Positions 9,171 to 18,009 of a stretch of 64,000 nucleotides of DNA are shown here, piece after piece. A model generated the notes under the pieces. It was not told where the DNA came from. It worked only from the letters and a program-made list of their open reading frames with translations, and ran no database searches. The translations under genes and the position numbers were made by a program. Location: assembly GCA_002379425.1 (NCBI GenBank), contig DFTH01000011.1, forward strand, positions 173,317 through 237,316. The letters are read 5' to 3'. Numbering within the stretch: position 1 is the first letter of the stretch; each line of letters starts with the position of its first letter. This DNA comes from Prevotella sp. UBA4217. Lineage in GTDB: Bacteria > Bacteroidota > Bacteroidia > Bacteroidales > Bacteroidaceae.

Positions 9171-10973
9171 TTAGAGGTTTACAAGGAATGAAAGACCAAG
9201 GGTAAAGTTGTTCATATTCTTCTTTTTCTTATATTCCACCGGCTCCAATTGGTAGGCAATATCTGAGAAGCCGGTCAGCATATAGGCATTTTCGGTCATG
9301 CCGTACTTCAGGAAGTGGTATGGATTATACTTCAATGTGAATGTCTTCTCGCTGTAGTCATAGTCCATAAACACCTTCCAGGAGAAGTTTGACTTATACT
9401 TGTAGGTCAGTGAGATACCTGTCCCCCATGAGGTGGCGGCATCAGAACCCAGAGTCAGATAGTCCCATTCGTCGTAATAGGTTTCACCAGTGCTCTTCGG
9501 ATAAGCAACAGTAGCATTCGTGAACTGGCCGTTCTTGATAGTCATCTCGTAGTCTATGTCCTTCTGGTTGCCCCTGGCATAGCCGTCAATGTCAAGTTCC
9601 TGAGTAAAGGAACGTCCAACGAGCGCCTTGGTGCCTAAAGCGAAATGCTTGCTCAGCGGGATGTTCACATAAAGACCAAGGCTGGCAACAAACTCTGTCA
9701 TGTGGTCGCTCTTGACAATACCGCCAATCTCAGATACAGGCGAGTCTGCTGTGTCGAATCCCAGCGTGTTGTAATAATTCTCATAATCAAACTGTGGGTC
9801 CGTTGCCTCATAGATGTCGCCAAAGCCAGCCCATGCAGAATAACCTTCTAAACCAGCGATGTTCGAGAAGTTACCGAACGACTTGGCAGACATTGCTCTG
9901 ACGCGGAGACGACCTCCAATGCCAATATATTTGTTGAGGAAATACGCACCCTCAGCATCAACAACTGTCGCTGCACGGAACTCAATGGGGGCTTCTTCCA
10001 CGATACTGTGAAAATCAGCATCATAATACTCTGCATATTGCAGGTCATTTCTGTTGAACTCTATGTCTTTTCCACCAAGGCCTACACCCATGGATATGCT
10101 GAAGAATGACGGATTCTCAAAATTCATCTCTAGGTCATTACGGAGCAGACCTTTCTCCTTGAAAAGCAGGTCTATGAGGGCATAGCCAAGTTCTCCTGAC
10201 ATGATACCGATGCCGGCACCCGACATGATATCGCTGATCCAGTGGCGGTTGTTCAATACGCGCATGACACCTGTGGCTGTGGCAACACCATAGCCAGCCA
10301 CAGAATACCATGGCGAGCGGGTGAGGCCATATTCCTTATGCAGCAGCGTAGCACCAACAAAGGCTGTGGCTGTATGGCCTGAAGGCCACGAGTTGGCTGT
10401 ACTTCCGTCGGGGCGCATTTCCTTGGCGGAGTATTTAATACCATTGACGAGGCCGGCCATGAGACCGTATGACACAGCAGCACTCGCTAACAGGCGTGGC
10501 CAGTCGCTTCGACCTTCAACGCCTGCCAGTTTAAGACCTGCAGTCATCACAGGTCCGAAGAACTGCGTATAGTCATCAATGCCTGTTTTGAAGTCTGTCA
10601 GCAACTGTGTGTTTGACTTTCCGTCCTTATTGTTCACGCGGAACATGGCCTTGTCGCCTTTAATAGCCCAGCCTGCCACGAAAAGAGGAATGCCCACGAA
10701 GGTCAGATCATCTATGAATTTATAAGGCTTCACGCCTGGATTGGTCACTTGCTTGAAGAAACGGAAGTCCATCCCCTGGCTATATGTTTTATTGTAGGCA
10801 GCATCTGTCTTAACCGACTGTTCTGCAAAGGGGTTGGTGGGCAATGCCACTAATTCGGGCTTCATCTCGGGTGTCTCCAGTTTGAACGACTCCATATTTT
10901 TGTAATTCTCAGCATTAACGCCAAGAATATTCATCATTGAGATGACGATGGATAGAAATAGATAGTTTCTCAT
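9171..10973 (-). CDS. PAP2-family phosphatase with C-terminal beta-barrel-like domain
   Basis: 600 residues with an N-terminal signal peptide. The PAP2 phosphatase motifs are complete: KX6RP at K180-P188, PSGH at 197-200, and R238-X5-H244-X3-D248. Known relatives dephosphorylate lipid A, phosphatidylglycerol phosphate or undecaprenyl diphosphate on the periplasmic side. Residues from about 285 to 600 are not part of PAP2. They show alternating hydrophobic strands, Tyr/Gly-rich turns and a final FTLGLSFLVNL, as in an outer-membrane barrel. That fusion is unusual and would place the active site at the inner face of the outer membrane (inference). It sits in an operon with DUF4468 and a lipoprotein. 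Confidence 0.82.
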   Translation of the reverse strand: MRNYLFLSIVISMMNILGVNAENYKNMESFKLETPEMKPELVALPTNPFAEQSVKTDAAYNKTYSQGMDFRFFKQVTNPGVKPYKFIDDLTFVGIPLFVAGWAIKGDKAMFRVNNKDGKSNTQLLTDFKTGIDDYTQFFGPVMTAGLKLAGVEGRSDWPRLLASAAVSYGLMAGLVNGIKYSAKEMRPDGSTANSWPSGHTATAFVGATLLHKEYGLTRSPWYSVAGYGVATATGVMRVLNNRHWISDIMSGAGIGIMSGELGYALIDLLFKEKGLLRNDLEMNFENPSFFSISMGVGLGGKDIEFNRNDLQYAEYYDADFHSIVEEAPIEFRAATVVDAEGAYFLNKYIGIGGRLRVRAMSAKSFGNFSNIAGLEGYSAWAGFGDIYEATDPQFDYENYYNTLGFDTADSPVSEIGGIVKSDHMTEFVASLGLYVNIPLSKHFALGTKALVGRSFTQELDIDGYARGNQKDIDYEMTIKNGQFTNATVAYPKSTGETYYDEWDYLTLGSDAATSWGTGISLTYKYKSNFSWKVFMDYDYSEKTFTLKYNPYHFLKYGMTENAYMLTGFSDIAYQLEPVEYKKKKNMNNFTLGLSFLVNL

Positions 10974-10993
10974 TAAATATCGTGTTTAAATTG

Positions 10994-11734
10994 TTACCAG
11001 TCTTCTTCGTCGTTACCTACAAGACCGTTCTTGACGGCCTCTTCTATTTTGTCGAGCACGGCATTAGAATAGGCATGGGCCATAACGAGGGCCTTGGAGC
11101 AGGTACGCTTCTGTGGGTCTTTTTCCACGAAGGGATAGTGCCTGGCGATTTCCCACTGCTCGTCGTAGAGATTGGCATTGGTCTTGTCATCCATCTTGCG
11201 CTTAGAGTCGCCATAGGTCTTCTTGGCATTGTCGGTGGGACTAAGCCATCCGCCGCTGATGTCAGCAAGTACGTCGTATGTCTGTACGGTATAAGTCACT
11301 CGGATGCGTGCATCCTTGATGTCAATGCGGATTATAGGGGTGATGCTGACGGAATACTTATTAAATGTACCAATGTGTTCCGCAATATTGGGGATGGTGG
11401 ATGAAATGATGATGCAACCGGCCTCCTTGTCATTGAGCGTGATGGCCTGCCTGTCTTTGAAGGTAGCCGTGGCCCAGTAGTTAAGTGCAATATAGAGTTG
11501 ACCTTTGGTCTTGCCTGGTGCTTCGATTACTTGTTGGTAGGTGAGCGACTCATTCTTGTCGAGCGTCAGACCTGTGGAAAGATTCTTGGCAGCGTCAAGC
11601 CATCTGTCTCCGTACTTCTCCTTGGCGTATTTCTCTAAGTCGGTGCCTTTCATCACTTGGGCGTTGGCTGACACGGTGCCAAACAAGAGAAAGACGGCAA
11701 CTGCCAACCATGAGGATTTTGTCATTTTTGCCAT
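10994..11734 (-). CDS. DUF4468 (TBP-like fold) secreted protein
   Basis: 246 residues with a signal peptide (SSWLAVAVFLLFGTVSANAQ). The central part (about 75-160) matches the DUF4468 pattern: QLYIALNYWATATFKDRQAI, then GCIIISSTIP and a strand-rich VSITPIIRIDIKDARIRVTY. This is a family of exported Bacteroidetes proteins of unknown function. The first gene of the operon with the PAP2 phosphatase, 20 bases upstream of it. Met-4 (11725) is an equally plausible start. Confidence 0.78.
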   Translation of the reverse strand: MAKMTKSSWLAVAVFLLFGTVSANAQVMKGTDLEKYAKEKYGDRWLDAAKNLSTGLTLDKNESLTYQQVIEAPGKTKGQLYIALNYWATATFKDRQAITLNDKEAGCIIISSTIPNIAEHIGTFNKYSVSITPIIRIDIKDARIRVTYTVQTYDVLADISGGWLSPTDNAKKTYGDSKRKMDDKTNANLYDEQWEIARHYPFVEKDPQKRTCSKALVMAHAYSNAVLDKIEEAVKNGLVGNDEEDW

Positions 11735-11790
11735 TGTCTTGTTATAATAGTACTTCCGATTCTGTGGATTTTGGTGTTCCGTAACGTTTG

Positions 11791-11821
11791 CAAAGGTACG
11801 TATTATTTTTGAACTGGCAAA
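11791..11821 (-). promoter_or_regulatory. Promoter for the DUF4468-PAP2-lipoprotein operon
   Basis: Minus strand TTTG (11818-11821), 19-base spacer, TACCTTTG (11791-11798). A full consensus match, 56 bases upstream of the ATG, back to back with the cca promoter. Confidence 0.8.
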
Positions 11822-11862
11822 GAAAAAGACAGGAAAAGTGTGGAATAGTGAGGATTTTTTTG

Positions 11863-11870
11863 TACCTTTG
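11863..11870 (+). promoter_or_regulatory. -7 box for cca
   Basis: TACCTTTG preceded by a T-run, 23 bases before the cca ATG. The -33 region offers only TGTG near 11839, so the upstream half is weak. Confidence 0.6.
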
Positions 11871-11893
11871 CACCCTCTAAGCGATTATTCGGC

Positions 11894-13339
11894 ATGAAAC
11901 TGTATTCCGACGAAGAACTGGCAGGGATCCTGGACCAGGGAGTGTTCCGGCAGATAGGTGAGGCTGCTGACCGACTTGGCGTGGCTTGCTATGTGGTGGG
12001 TGGCTATGTTCGCGACATATTCCTCGAGCGTCCATCGAATGATATTGATGTGGTGGTCGTGGGGAGCGGGATCTCTGTGGCAGAAGAACTGAAACGTATG
12101 ATAGGTAAGAAAGCACATCTCTCCGTCTTCAGGAACTTTGGTACGGCTCAGGTCCGGTTCTTCCAGAATAATCAGGAATATGAAGTTGAGTTCGTTGGGG
12201 CACGCAAAGAGAGTTATAGTCACGACTCACGAAAACCTGTCGTTGAGGATGGTACGTTGGAGGATGACCAGAACCGTCGCGACTTCACAATCAATGCCAT
12301 GGCCATCCGTCTGAACAAAAATCGCTTTGGTGAACTCGTCGATCCTTTCAATGGACTGGCAGATTTGGAGGACGGAATCATCGCCACCCCTTTGGAACCT
12401 GGGATTACTTTCTCTGACGATCCCTTAAGGATGATGCGGTGTGTCAGGTTTGCTACCCAACTGCGTTTCAAGATTGAGGATGAGACCTTTGAGGCGCTTG
12501 AGCGTATGGCTGACAGAATCAGGATTGTCAGTGGAGAGCGTATCAAGGATGAACTGAATAAGATCATCCTCTCGCCTCAGCCGAGTCGGGGATTCGTTGA
12601 TTTGCATCGCTGTGGTTTGTTGAATATCATTTTGCCGGAACTTGCGGCCCTTGACATCGTGGAGCAGAAGAACGGGAAGGCGCATAAGAATAATTTTTAT
12701 CACACGCTGGAGGTGTTGGATAATGTGGCGGCCAAGTCGGATGACCTTTGGCTGCGTTGGGCGGCATTGCTTCATGACATCGGTAAGACTAAGTCTAAGC
12801 GCTGGGACCCTGCTGTCGGCTGGACCTTCCACAACCATAATATGGTGGGCGCGAAGATGGTGCCCCAGATATTCAGGCGCCTGATGCTCCCGATGGATGC
12901 CAAGATGAAGTACGTGCAGAAACTTGTTGATCTGCACATGCGCCCCATCGCTATTGCCGACGAGGAGGTGACCGATAGTGCTGTACGCCGCTTGCTGAAC
13001 GATGCAGGGGAGGATATAGATGACCTGATGACTCTTTGTGAGGCTGATATCACATCGAAGAATGAAGTAAGAAAGAAAATGTTCCGGGAGAACTTCCGGA
13101 TGGTGCGTGAGAAACTGGAGGATTTGCAGGAGAAGGATTATAAACGCCTGCTTCAGCCCGTTATTGACGGTAATGAGATAATGGAGATGTTTCACCTGAA
13201 ACCTAGCCGTGAGGTTGGTATGCTGAAACAGTATCTGAAAGATGCCGTGCTGGATAATCGCGTTGAAAATGAGCGAGAACCGTTGATGAAACTGTTGATT
13301 GAGAAGGCTGGTCAGATGGGGTTGTCGCCTAGTGCGTGA
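11894..13339 (+). CDS. cca: CCA tRNA nucleotidyltransferase / HD domain protein
   Basis: Adds or repairs the 3' CCA end of tRNAs (class II nucleotidyltransferase; poly(A) polymerase activity cannot be excluded from sequence). Residues 30-60 show the active site: VVGGYVRD with the carboxylates in NDIDVVV (D50, D52). Next come RRDFTINAMA and the fold-specific DDPLRMMRCVRFATQL. The C-terminal part carries an HD phosphohydrolase domain (ALLHDIGKTKS, FHNHNMVGAKM). 481 residues is the normal length for the Bacteroidetes form. Monocistronic. Confidence 0.95.
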   Translation: MKLYSDEELAGILDQGVFRQIGEAADRLGVACYVVGGYVRDIFLERPSNDIDVVVVGSGISVAEELKRMIGKKAHLSVFRNFGTAQVRFFQNNQEYEVEFVGARKESYSHDSRKPVVEDGTLEDDQNRRDFTINAMAIRLNKNRFGELVDPFNGLADLEDGIIATPLEPGITFSDDPLRMMRCVRFATQLRFKIEDETFEALERMADRIRIVSGERIKDELNKIILSPQPSRGFVDLHRCGLLNIILPELAALDIVEQKNGKAHKNNFYHTLEVLDNVAAKSDDLWLRWAALLHDIGKTKSKRWDPAVGWTFHNHNMVGAKMVPQIFRRLMLPMDAKMKYVQKLVDLHMRPIAIADEEVTDSAVRRLLNDAGEDIDDLMTLCEADITSKNEVRKKMFRENFRMVREKLEDLQEKDYKRLLQPVIDGNEIMEMFHLKPSREVGMLKQYLKDAVLDNRVENEREPLMKLLIEKAGQMGLSPSA

Positions 13340-13458
13340 TATACGAAAAATTCGCGACTCATGTTGACTTTTGGAACAACGTGTTTATAAAAGCCTAATT
13401 GCCAATAAACTTTGTTAAAATTGGAGCATTGAAGTGTTCCTTGTACGTATATTTTTAG

Positions 13459-13466
13459 TATCTTTG
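13459..13466 (+). promoter_or_regulatory. -7 box for the RND efflux operon
   Basis: TATCTTTG, 70 bases before the adaptor gene. No well-spaced TTTG is seen upstream. The 13340-13535 gap otherwise shows no gene or regulator-like palindrome. Confidence 0.6.
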
Positions 13467-13535
13467 TCCCCCCAAAATCGGAAAATCACTTTCTGGTTTT
13501 ATATTTTGTAAATGAATTAGATTTAGGAAATAAGT

Positions 13536-14711
13536 ATGAAAATGAAGAAGATTATGTTGATTGCTGCTGCGACGCTGCTTTTTGCCTCGTGTGGTGGCGG
13601 TGGGGGTCGTCCGAGTTTTGGCGACAATGAATATCCTGTAGTAACCGTGGGTACGTCGAGTGCAGACATGCAATCTACCTATCCTGCAACGATCAAAGGC
13701 GTACAGGATGTGCAGATCAGTCCTAAGGTGGCTGGTTTTATCACTCAGATAAATGTGAAGGAAGGTCAGACGGTGGGCGCTGGTCAGGTGCTTTTCGTTA
13801 TCGACAATGTCACTTATCAGGCTCAGGTGCGTCAGGCTCAGGCATCTGTGAACACGGCTCAGGCTTCTTGTAATACGGCTAAACTGAATTTTGAGAATTC
13901 CCAGAAACTGTATGAGAATAAGGTGATTGGTGACTTTGAACTGCAGTCTGCCACCAACCAGTATGAGCAGGCCAAGGCAGGTTTAGCCCAGGCCCAGGCT
14001 GCTCTGGCCAGTGCCAAGGAGATGCTGAGTTTCTGCTATGTGAAGAGTCCAGCCGCTGGTGTTGTTGGCACATTGCCCTTCAAGGTTGGTGCTTTGGTGA
14101 ATACGGCAAACGTGTTAACGACCGTTTCCAACAACTCTTCAATGGAGGTGTATTTCTCATTGACGGAGAAAGATGCCCTGGCGATGTCAAAGAATGCCGG
14201 TGGCCAGAATGCGGCTCTTGAGGCTATGCCCGCTGTCAAACTGCAGTTGGCCGACGGATCTGTCTATGCCCAGGAAGGCCGTGTTACCAAGATGAGCGGT
14301 GTTATCGATGCAGCCACGGGCAGTGTGCAGATGATTGCCCTGTTCCCCAACTCTGAGAAGATTCTGAAGAGCGGTGGCTCTGGTGCTATTATCATTCCGC
14401 GAAGCACCACCTCTGCCATCATCATCCCGCAGGGGTGTGTCTCTGAGGTGCAGAACAAGAAGTTTGTATATACGCTTCAGAAAGACAATAAGGTGAAATA
14501 TACGGAGATCAAGGTCGATCCTCAGAACGACGGCAACAACTATATTGTGACTGAAGGTTTGAAGGTCGGTGACAAGTATGTTACCAACGGTATCACCAAA
14601 CTCTCCGACGGTATGGAGATTGTTCCTATCACTCCTGAGAGGTATCAGCAGAAGATTCAGGAGCAGAACAAAGCCATGAGTGCAGGCGATATCGTGGGAG
14701 CGATGAAATAG
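13536..14711 (+). CDS. RND efflux periplasmic adaptor lipoprotein (membrane fusion protein)
   Basis: Links the RND pump to the outer-membrane channel. The lipoprotein signal ends in LLFASC (Cys19). Then come the biotinyl-lipoyl half-motif VAGFITQINVKEGQTVGAGQ, an alpha-helical hairpin rich in Ala/Gln (about residues 85-165), the second lipoyl half (YVKSPAAGVVGTLPFKVGAL), and the beta-barrel and membrane-proximal domains. 391 residues, as in AcrA/MexA. First gene of a three-gene operon; no adjacent TetR-type repressor is present. Confidence 0.93.
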   Translation: MKMKKIMLIAAATLLFASCGGGGGRPSFGDNEYPVVTVGTSSADMQSTYPATIKGVQDVQISPKVAGFITQINVKEGQTVGAGQVLFVIDNVTYQAQVRQAQASVNTAQASCNTAKLNFENSQKLYENKVIGDFELQSATNQYEQAKAGLAQAQAALASAKEMLSFCYVKSPAAGVVGTLPFKVGALVNTANVLTTVSNNSSMEVYFSLTEKDALAMSKNAGGQNAALEAMPAVKLQLADGSVYAQEGRVTKMSGVIDAATGSVQMIALFPNSEKILKSGGSGAIIIPRSTTSAIIIPQGCVSEVQNKKFVYTLQKDNKVKYTEIKVDPQNDGNNYIVTEGLKVGDKYVTNGITKLSDGMEIVPITPERYQQKIQEQNKAMSAGDIVGAMK

Positions 14712-14750
14712 TGAATAGTGTAAAGCGGATATGAATAGTTAGTATTGAAT

Positions 14751-17700
14751 ATGACTTTTACAACATTTATCAAACGCCCAGTGCTCTCGACGGTGATCTC
14801 CATCGCGATCGTGCTGCTGGGATTTATCGGACTGGCATCACTGCCTATCGAGCAGTACCCGGACATTGCACCGCCTACTGTCGTGGTCTATACTAGTTAT
14901 CCAGGTGCCGATGCCGAGACAGTAAAGAACTCTGTCATCGTCCCGCTCGAAGAGAGTATCAACGGTGTGGAGGGAATGGACTATATATCCTCAACGGCTT
15001 CTTCTGGTTCGGCACAGATACAGGTGTTGTTCCGTCAGGGTATGAATGCCGATATGTGTGCAGTGAACGTGCAGAACCGTGTCTCTCAGGCTCTGGCTCT
15101 TCTGCCTGCTGAGGTGACGCAGATCGGTGTGACGGTGATGAAGAGACAGACATCACAGGTGCTGATGTTCACTCTGACTTCTGACGGCCGTTATGACGAC
15201 GAGTTCCTGACAAACTACAACAATATTAATATTGTGCCGGCCATCAAGCGTATCCAGGGTGTAGGTGACGTGCAGAGTCCAGGTCTGAAGACATACGCGA
15301 TGCGTATCTGGCTGAAGCCTGACGTGATGAAGCAGTACAACCTGATGCCGAGCGACATCACTGGTGTGCTGGCAGAGCAGAACATCGAGGCCGCTCCCGG
15401 TTCGTTTGGACAGGAGTCGAAAGTGGCCTACGAGTATGCCATGCGCTATACGGGCCGACTGAAGACGGCCGAGGAGTTTGGCAATATCATCATCTCCAGC
15501 GACCGTAACGGTCAGACGCTGAAACTGAAGGATGTGGCAAAAATCGAACTTGGCGGTCAGCAGTACTCTGTGTCAATGAAGAACAATAACCTTCCGTCAG
15601 TGCTGGGTATGGTGCAGCAGATCGCTGGTTCTAATGCCAATGAGATTGCCAAGCAGGTGAAGGCTGAGTTGGAGGAGCAGGCAAAACTGTTCCCGCCGGG
15701 TATGACGTATAAGATCAACTATGATGTCACTGAATTCCTCTATGCCTCTATCGAGGAGGTGGTGTTCACGCTGATATTCACGCTGATCCTGGTGTTCATC
15801 GTGATCTATGTGTTCCTTCAGGACTGGCGCTCCACGCTTATCCCGCTGATCGCAGTGCCAGTGTCACTCGTTGGTACATTCTTCTTCCTTGAGGTGTTTG
15901 GATTCTCCATCAACCTGCTCGTGCTGTCGGCCTTGCTGCTGGCTATCGCCATCGTGGTGGATGATGCCATCGTGGTGGTCGAGGCCGTTCATGCGAAACT
16001 CGACCAGGGCTATAAATCGACGCTCACGGCCTCTATCGACGCCATGAACGAGATCTCGGGCGCCATCATATCGATTACGCTGGTGATGGCCTCGGTGTTC
16101 ATCCCCGTGTCGTTTATGGGCGGTGTGACGGGTACGTTCTACCGTGAGTTCGGTGTGACGATGGCTGTGGCTATCTTCATCTCGGCTCTGAACGCCCTGA
16201 CACTGTCGCCTGCCCTCTGTGCCATCTTCCTGAAGCCTCACGATGGTGAGGGCCATAAGAAGATGTCGCGCATAGACCGCTTCCACGCAGCCTTCAATAC
16301 CGCCTTCAACACTACCACTAATAAATATAAAGGTATCGTGGAGAAACTGGTGCGCAAGCCGGTGGCTATCATCATCGCCGCCATTGTGGGTATCGTCGCG
16401 CTGGGCGTGACAATGTTTACCACGAAGACGGGACTGGTGCCTGATGAGGATACGGGTACGCTCTTCTGTACCGTCTCCATGCCGCCTGCTACCTCTGTGG
16501 CCCGTACTACCCAGATCATCAACGAGGTTGATTCCATCTTGGCTGCCGACCCTGCCATCCAGAGCCGTGAGCAGATCCAGGGTTACAACTTCATTGCCGG
16601 TGCTGGTTCCGACCAGGCTACGTTCATCATCAAGTTGAAGCCTTTCGCCGACCGTCAGAAAGGATTCTGGTGGAAACTCAGCGGACTGTGGCAAGGTGAC
16701 GGCATCTACCGTTTCTTCCTCAATCCGTATGATGCCACAGGTGTGCAGGCTCAGATATTCATCAAGACTGCCCACATCAAGGATGCCCAGATCCTGGCCT
16801 TCGCACCGCCTATGATTCCTGGCTTCTCTGCCAACTCGGGTATCTCGCTGGTGATGCAGGACCGTACGGGTGGCGACCTGAGCCGTTTCTTCGACATCGT
16901 GAAGGAATATCTGGCCGAACTTAACAAGCGTCCGGAGATCCAGACGGCCCAGACCTCGTACAACCCGAACTATCCGCAGTATATGATCTCCGTGGATGTG
17001 GCTAAGTGCAAACAGTCGGGCATATCGCCGAGAGTAGTGCTCACCACGCTGCAGGGTTACTATGGCGGACTCTATGCCTCAAACTTCAATGCCTACGGTA
17101 AACTCTACCGTGTGATGGTGCAGGGATCGCCTGAGACCCGTATGACGGAGGCATCTCTTAATAATATATATGTACGCACAAGCGCAGGAATGGCTCCGGT
17201 GAAGGAGTTCTGCACGTTGAATCGTGTCTATGGTCCTTCCAACATCAACCGCTTCAACCTGTTCACCTCTATCAACGTGACTGCTACCGTGGCAAGCGGC
17301 TACTCTTCAGGTGAGGCCATCAAGGCCGTGCAGGAGGTCGCAGAGCAGGTGCTGCCTACGGGTTACACCTACGACTATTCTGGTCTGACGCGTTCGGAGG
17401 CTGCAGCAAGCAATTCCACGGCACTTATCTTCCTGCTGTGCTTCGTATTCATCTATCTGATCCTTTCCGCACAGTACGAGTCGTACATTCTGCCGCTGTC
17501 GGTAGTCCTGTCTGTACCGTTCGGTTTGGCGGGTGCTTTCCTCTTCACGGTAGTCTTCGGCCATGCCAACGACATCTACATGCAGATCTCGCTGATCATG
17601 CTGATCGGTCTGCTGGCAAAGAACGCCATCCTGATTGTGCAGTTCGCCCTGGAGCGTCGCGAGACGGGTATGGCTATTTCATGGTCAGCCGTGCTGGGTG

Positions 17701-18008
17701 CCGCAGCCCGTCTGCGTCCTATCCTGATGACATCCCTGGCTATGGTGATTGGCCTGTTGCCCATGATGTTTGCCTCTGGTGTGGGTAAGAATGGTAACCA
17801 GACACTGGGTGCTGCTGCCGTGGGTGGTATGCTCGTTGGTACCCTGATACAGATTTTTGTGGTGCCGGCTTTGTTTGTCATCTTCCAGTCTATTCAGGAG
17901 AAGTTCCGCCCGATGAAGTTTGAGGATGAGGAGAATCCTGAGGTCGCTGCCGAGTTGGCTCAGTATGCACATGGAAAGACCCCCGTTGATTATGAATTGG
18001 AGAAGTAG
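14751..18008 (+). CDS. RND multidrug efflux transporter permease (HAE1 family)
   Basis: Proton-driven inner-membrane pump of the AcrB/MexB type, 1085 residues. The N-terminal TFTTFIKRPVLSTVISIAIV segment, the two large periplasmic loops, and the TM4 proton-relay aspartates in IAIVVDDAIVVVEAVH are all present, as are the second-half helices (VLSVPFGLAGAFLF, LIMLIGLLAKNAILIVQF). The ATG at 14751 is used rather than the TTG six bases earlier. It lies 39 bases after the adaptor gene. Substrates cannot be predicted. Confidence 0.95.
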   Translation: MTFTTFIKRPVLSTVISIAIVLLGFIGLASLPIEQYPDIAPPTVVVYTSYPGADAETVKNSVIVPLEESINGVEGMDYISSTASSGSAQIQVLFRQGMNADMCAVNVQNRVSQALALLPAEVTQIGVTVMKRQTSQVLMFTLTSDGRYDDEFLTNYNNINIVPAIKRIQGVGDVQSPGLKTYAMRIWLKPDVMKQYNLMPSDITGVLAEQNIEAAPGSFGQESKVAYEYAMRYTGRLKTAEEFGNIIISSDRNGQTLKLKDVAKIELGGQQYSVSMKNNNLPSVLGMVQQIAGSNANEIAKQVKAELEEQAKLFPPGMTYKINYDVTEFLYASIEEVVFTLIFTLILVFIVIYVFLQDWRSTLIPLIAVPVSLVGTFFFLEVFGFSINLLVLSALLLAIAIVVDDAIVVVEAVHAKLDQGYKSTLTASIDAMNEISGAIISITLVMASVFIPVSFMGGVTGTFYREFGVTMAVAIFISALNALTLSPALCAIFLKPHDGEGHKKMSRIDRFHAAFNTAFNTTTNKYKGIVEKLVRKPVAIIIAAIVGIVALGVTMFTTKTGLVPDEDTGTLFCTVSMPPATSVARTTQIINEVDSILAADPAIQSREQIQGYNFIAGAGSDQATFIIKLKPFADRQKGFWWKLSGLWQGDGIYRFFLNPYDATGVQAQIFIKTAHIKDAQILAFAPPMIPGFSANSGISLVMQDRTGGDLSRFFDIVKEYLAELNKRPEIQTAQTSYNPNYPQYMISVDVAKCKQSGISPRVVLTTLQGYYGGLYASNFNAYGKLYRVMVQGSPETRMTEASLNNIYVRTSAGMAPVKEFCTLNRVYGPSNINRFNLFTSINVTATVASGYSSGEAIKAVQEVAEQVLPTGYTYDYSGLTRSEAAASNSTALIFLLCFVFIYLILSAQYESYILPLSVVLSVPFGLAGAFLFTVVFGHANDIYMQISLIMLIGLLAKNAILIVQFALERRETGMAISWSAVLGAAARLRPILMTSLAMVIGLLPMMFASGVGKNGNQTLGAAAVGGMLVGTLIQIFVVPALFVIFQSIQEKFRPMKFEDEENPEVAAELAQYAHGKTPVDYELEK

Positions 18009-18009
18009 T

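Noticed and set aside
15864..16775. 303-codon open frame on the minus strand
   Set aside because: Antisense of the RND permease; no recognisable protein.
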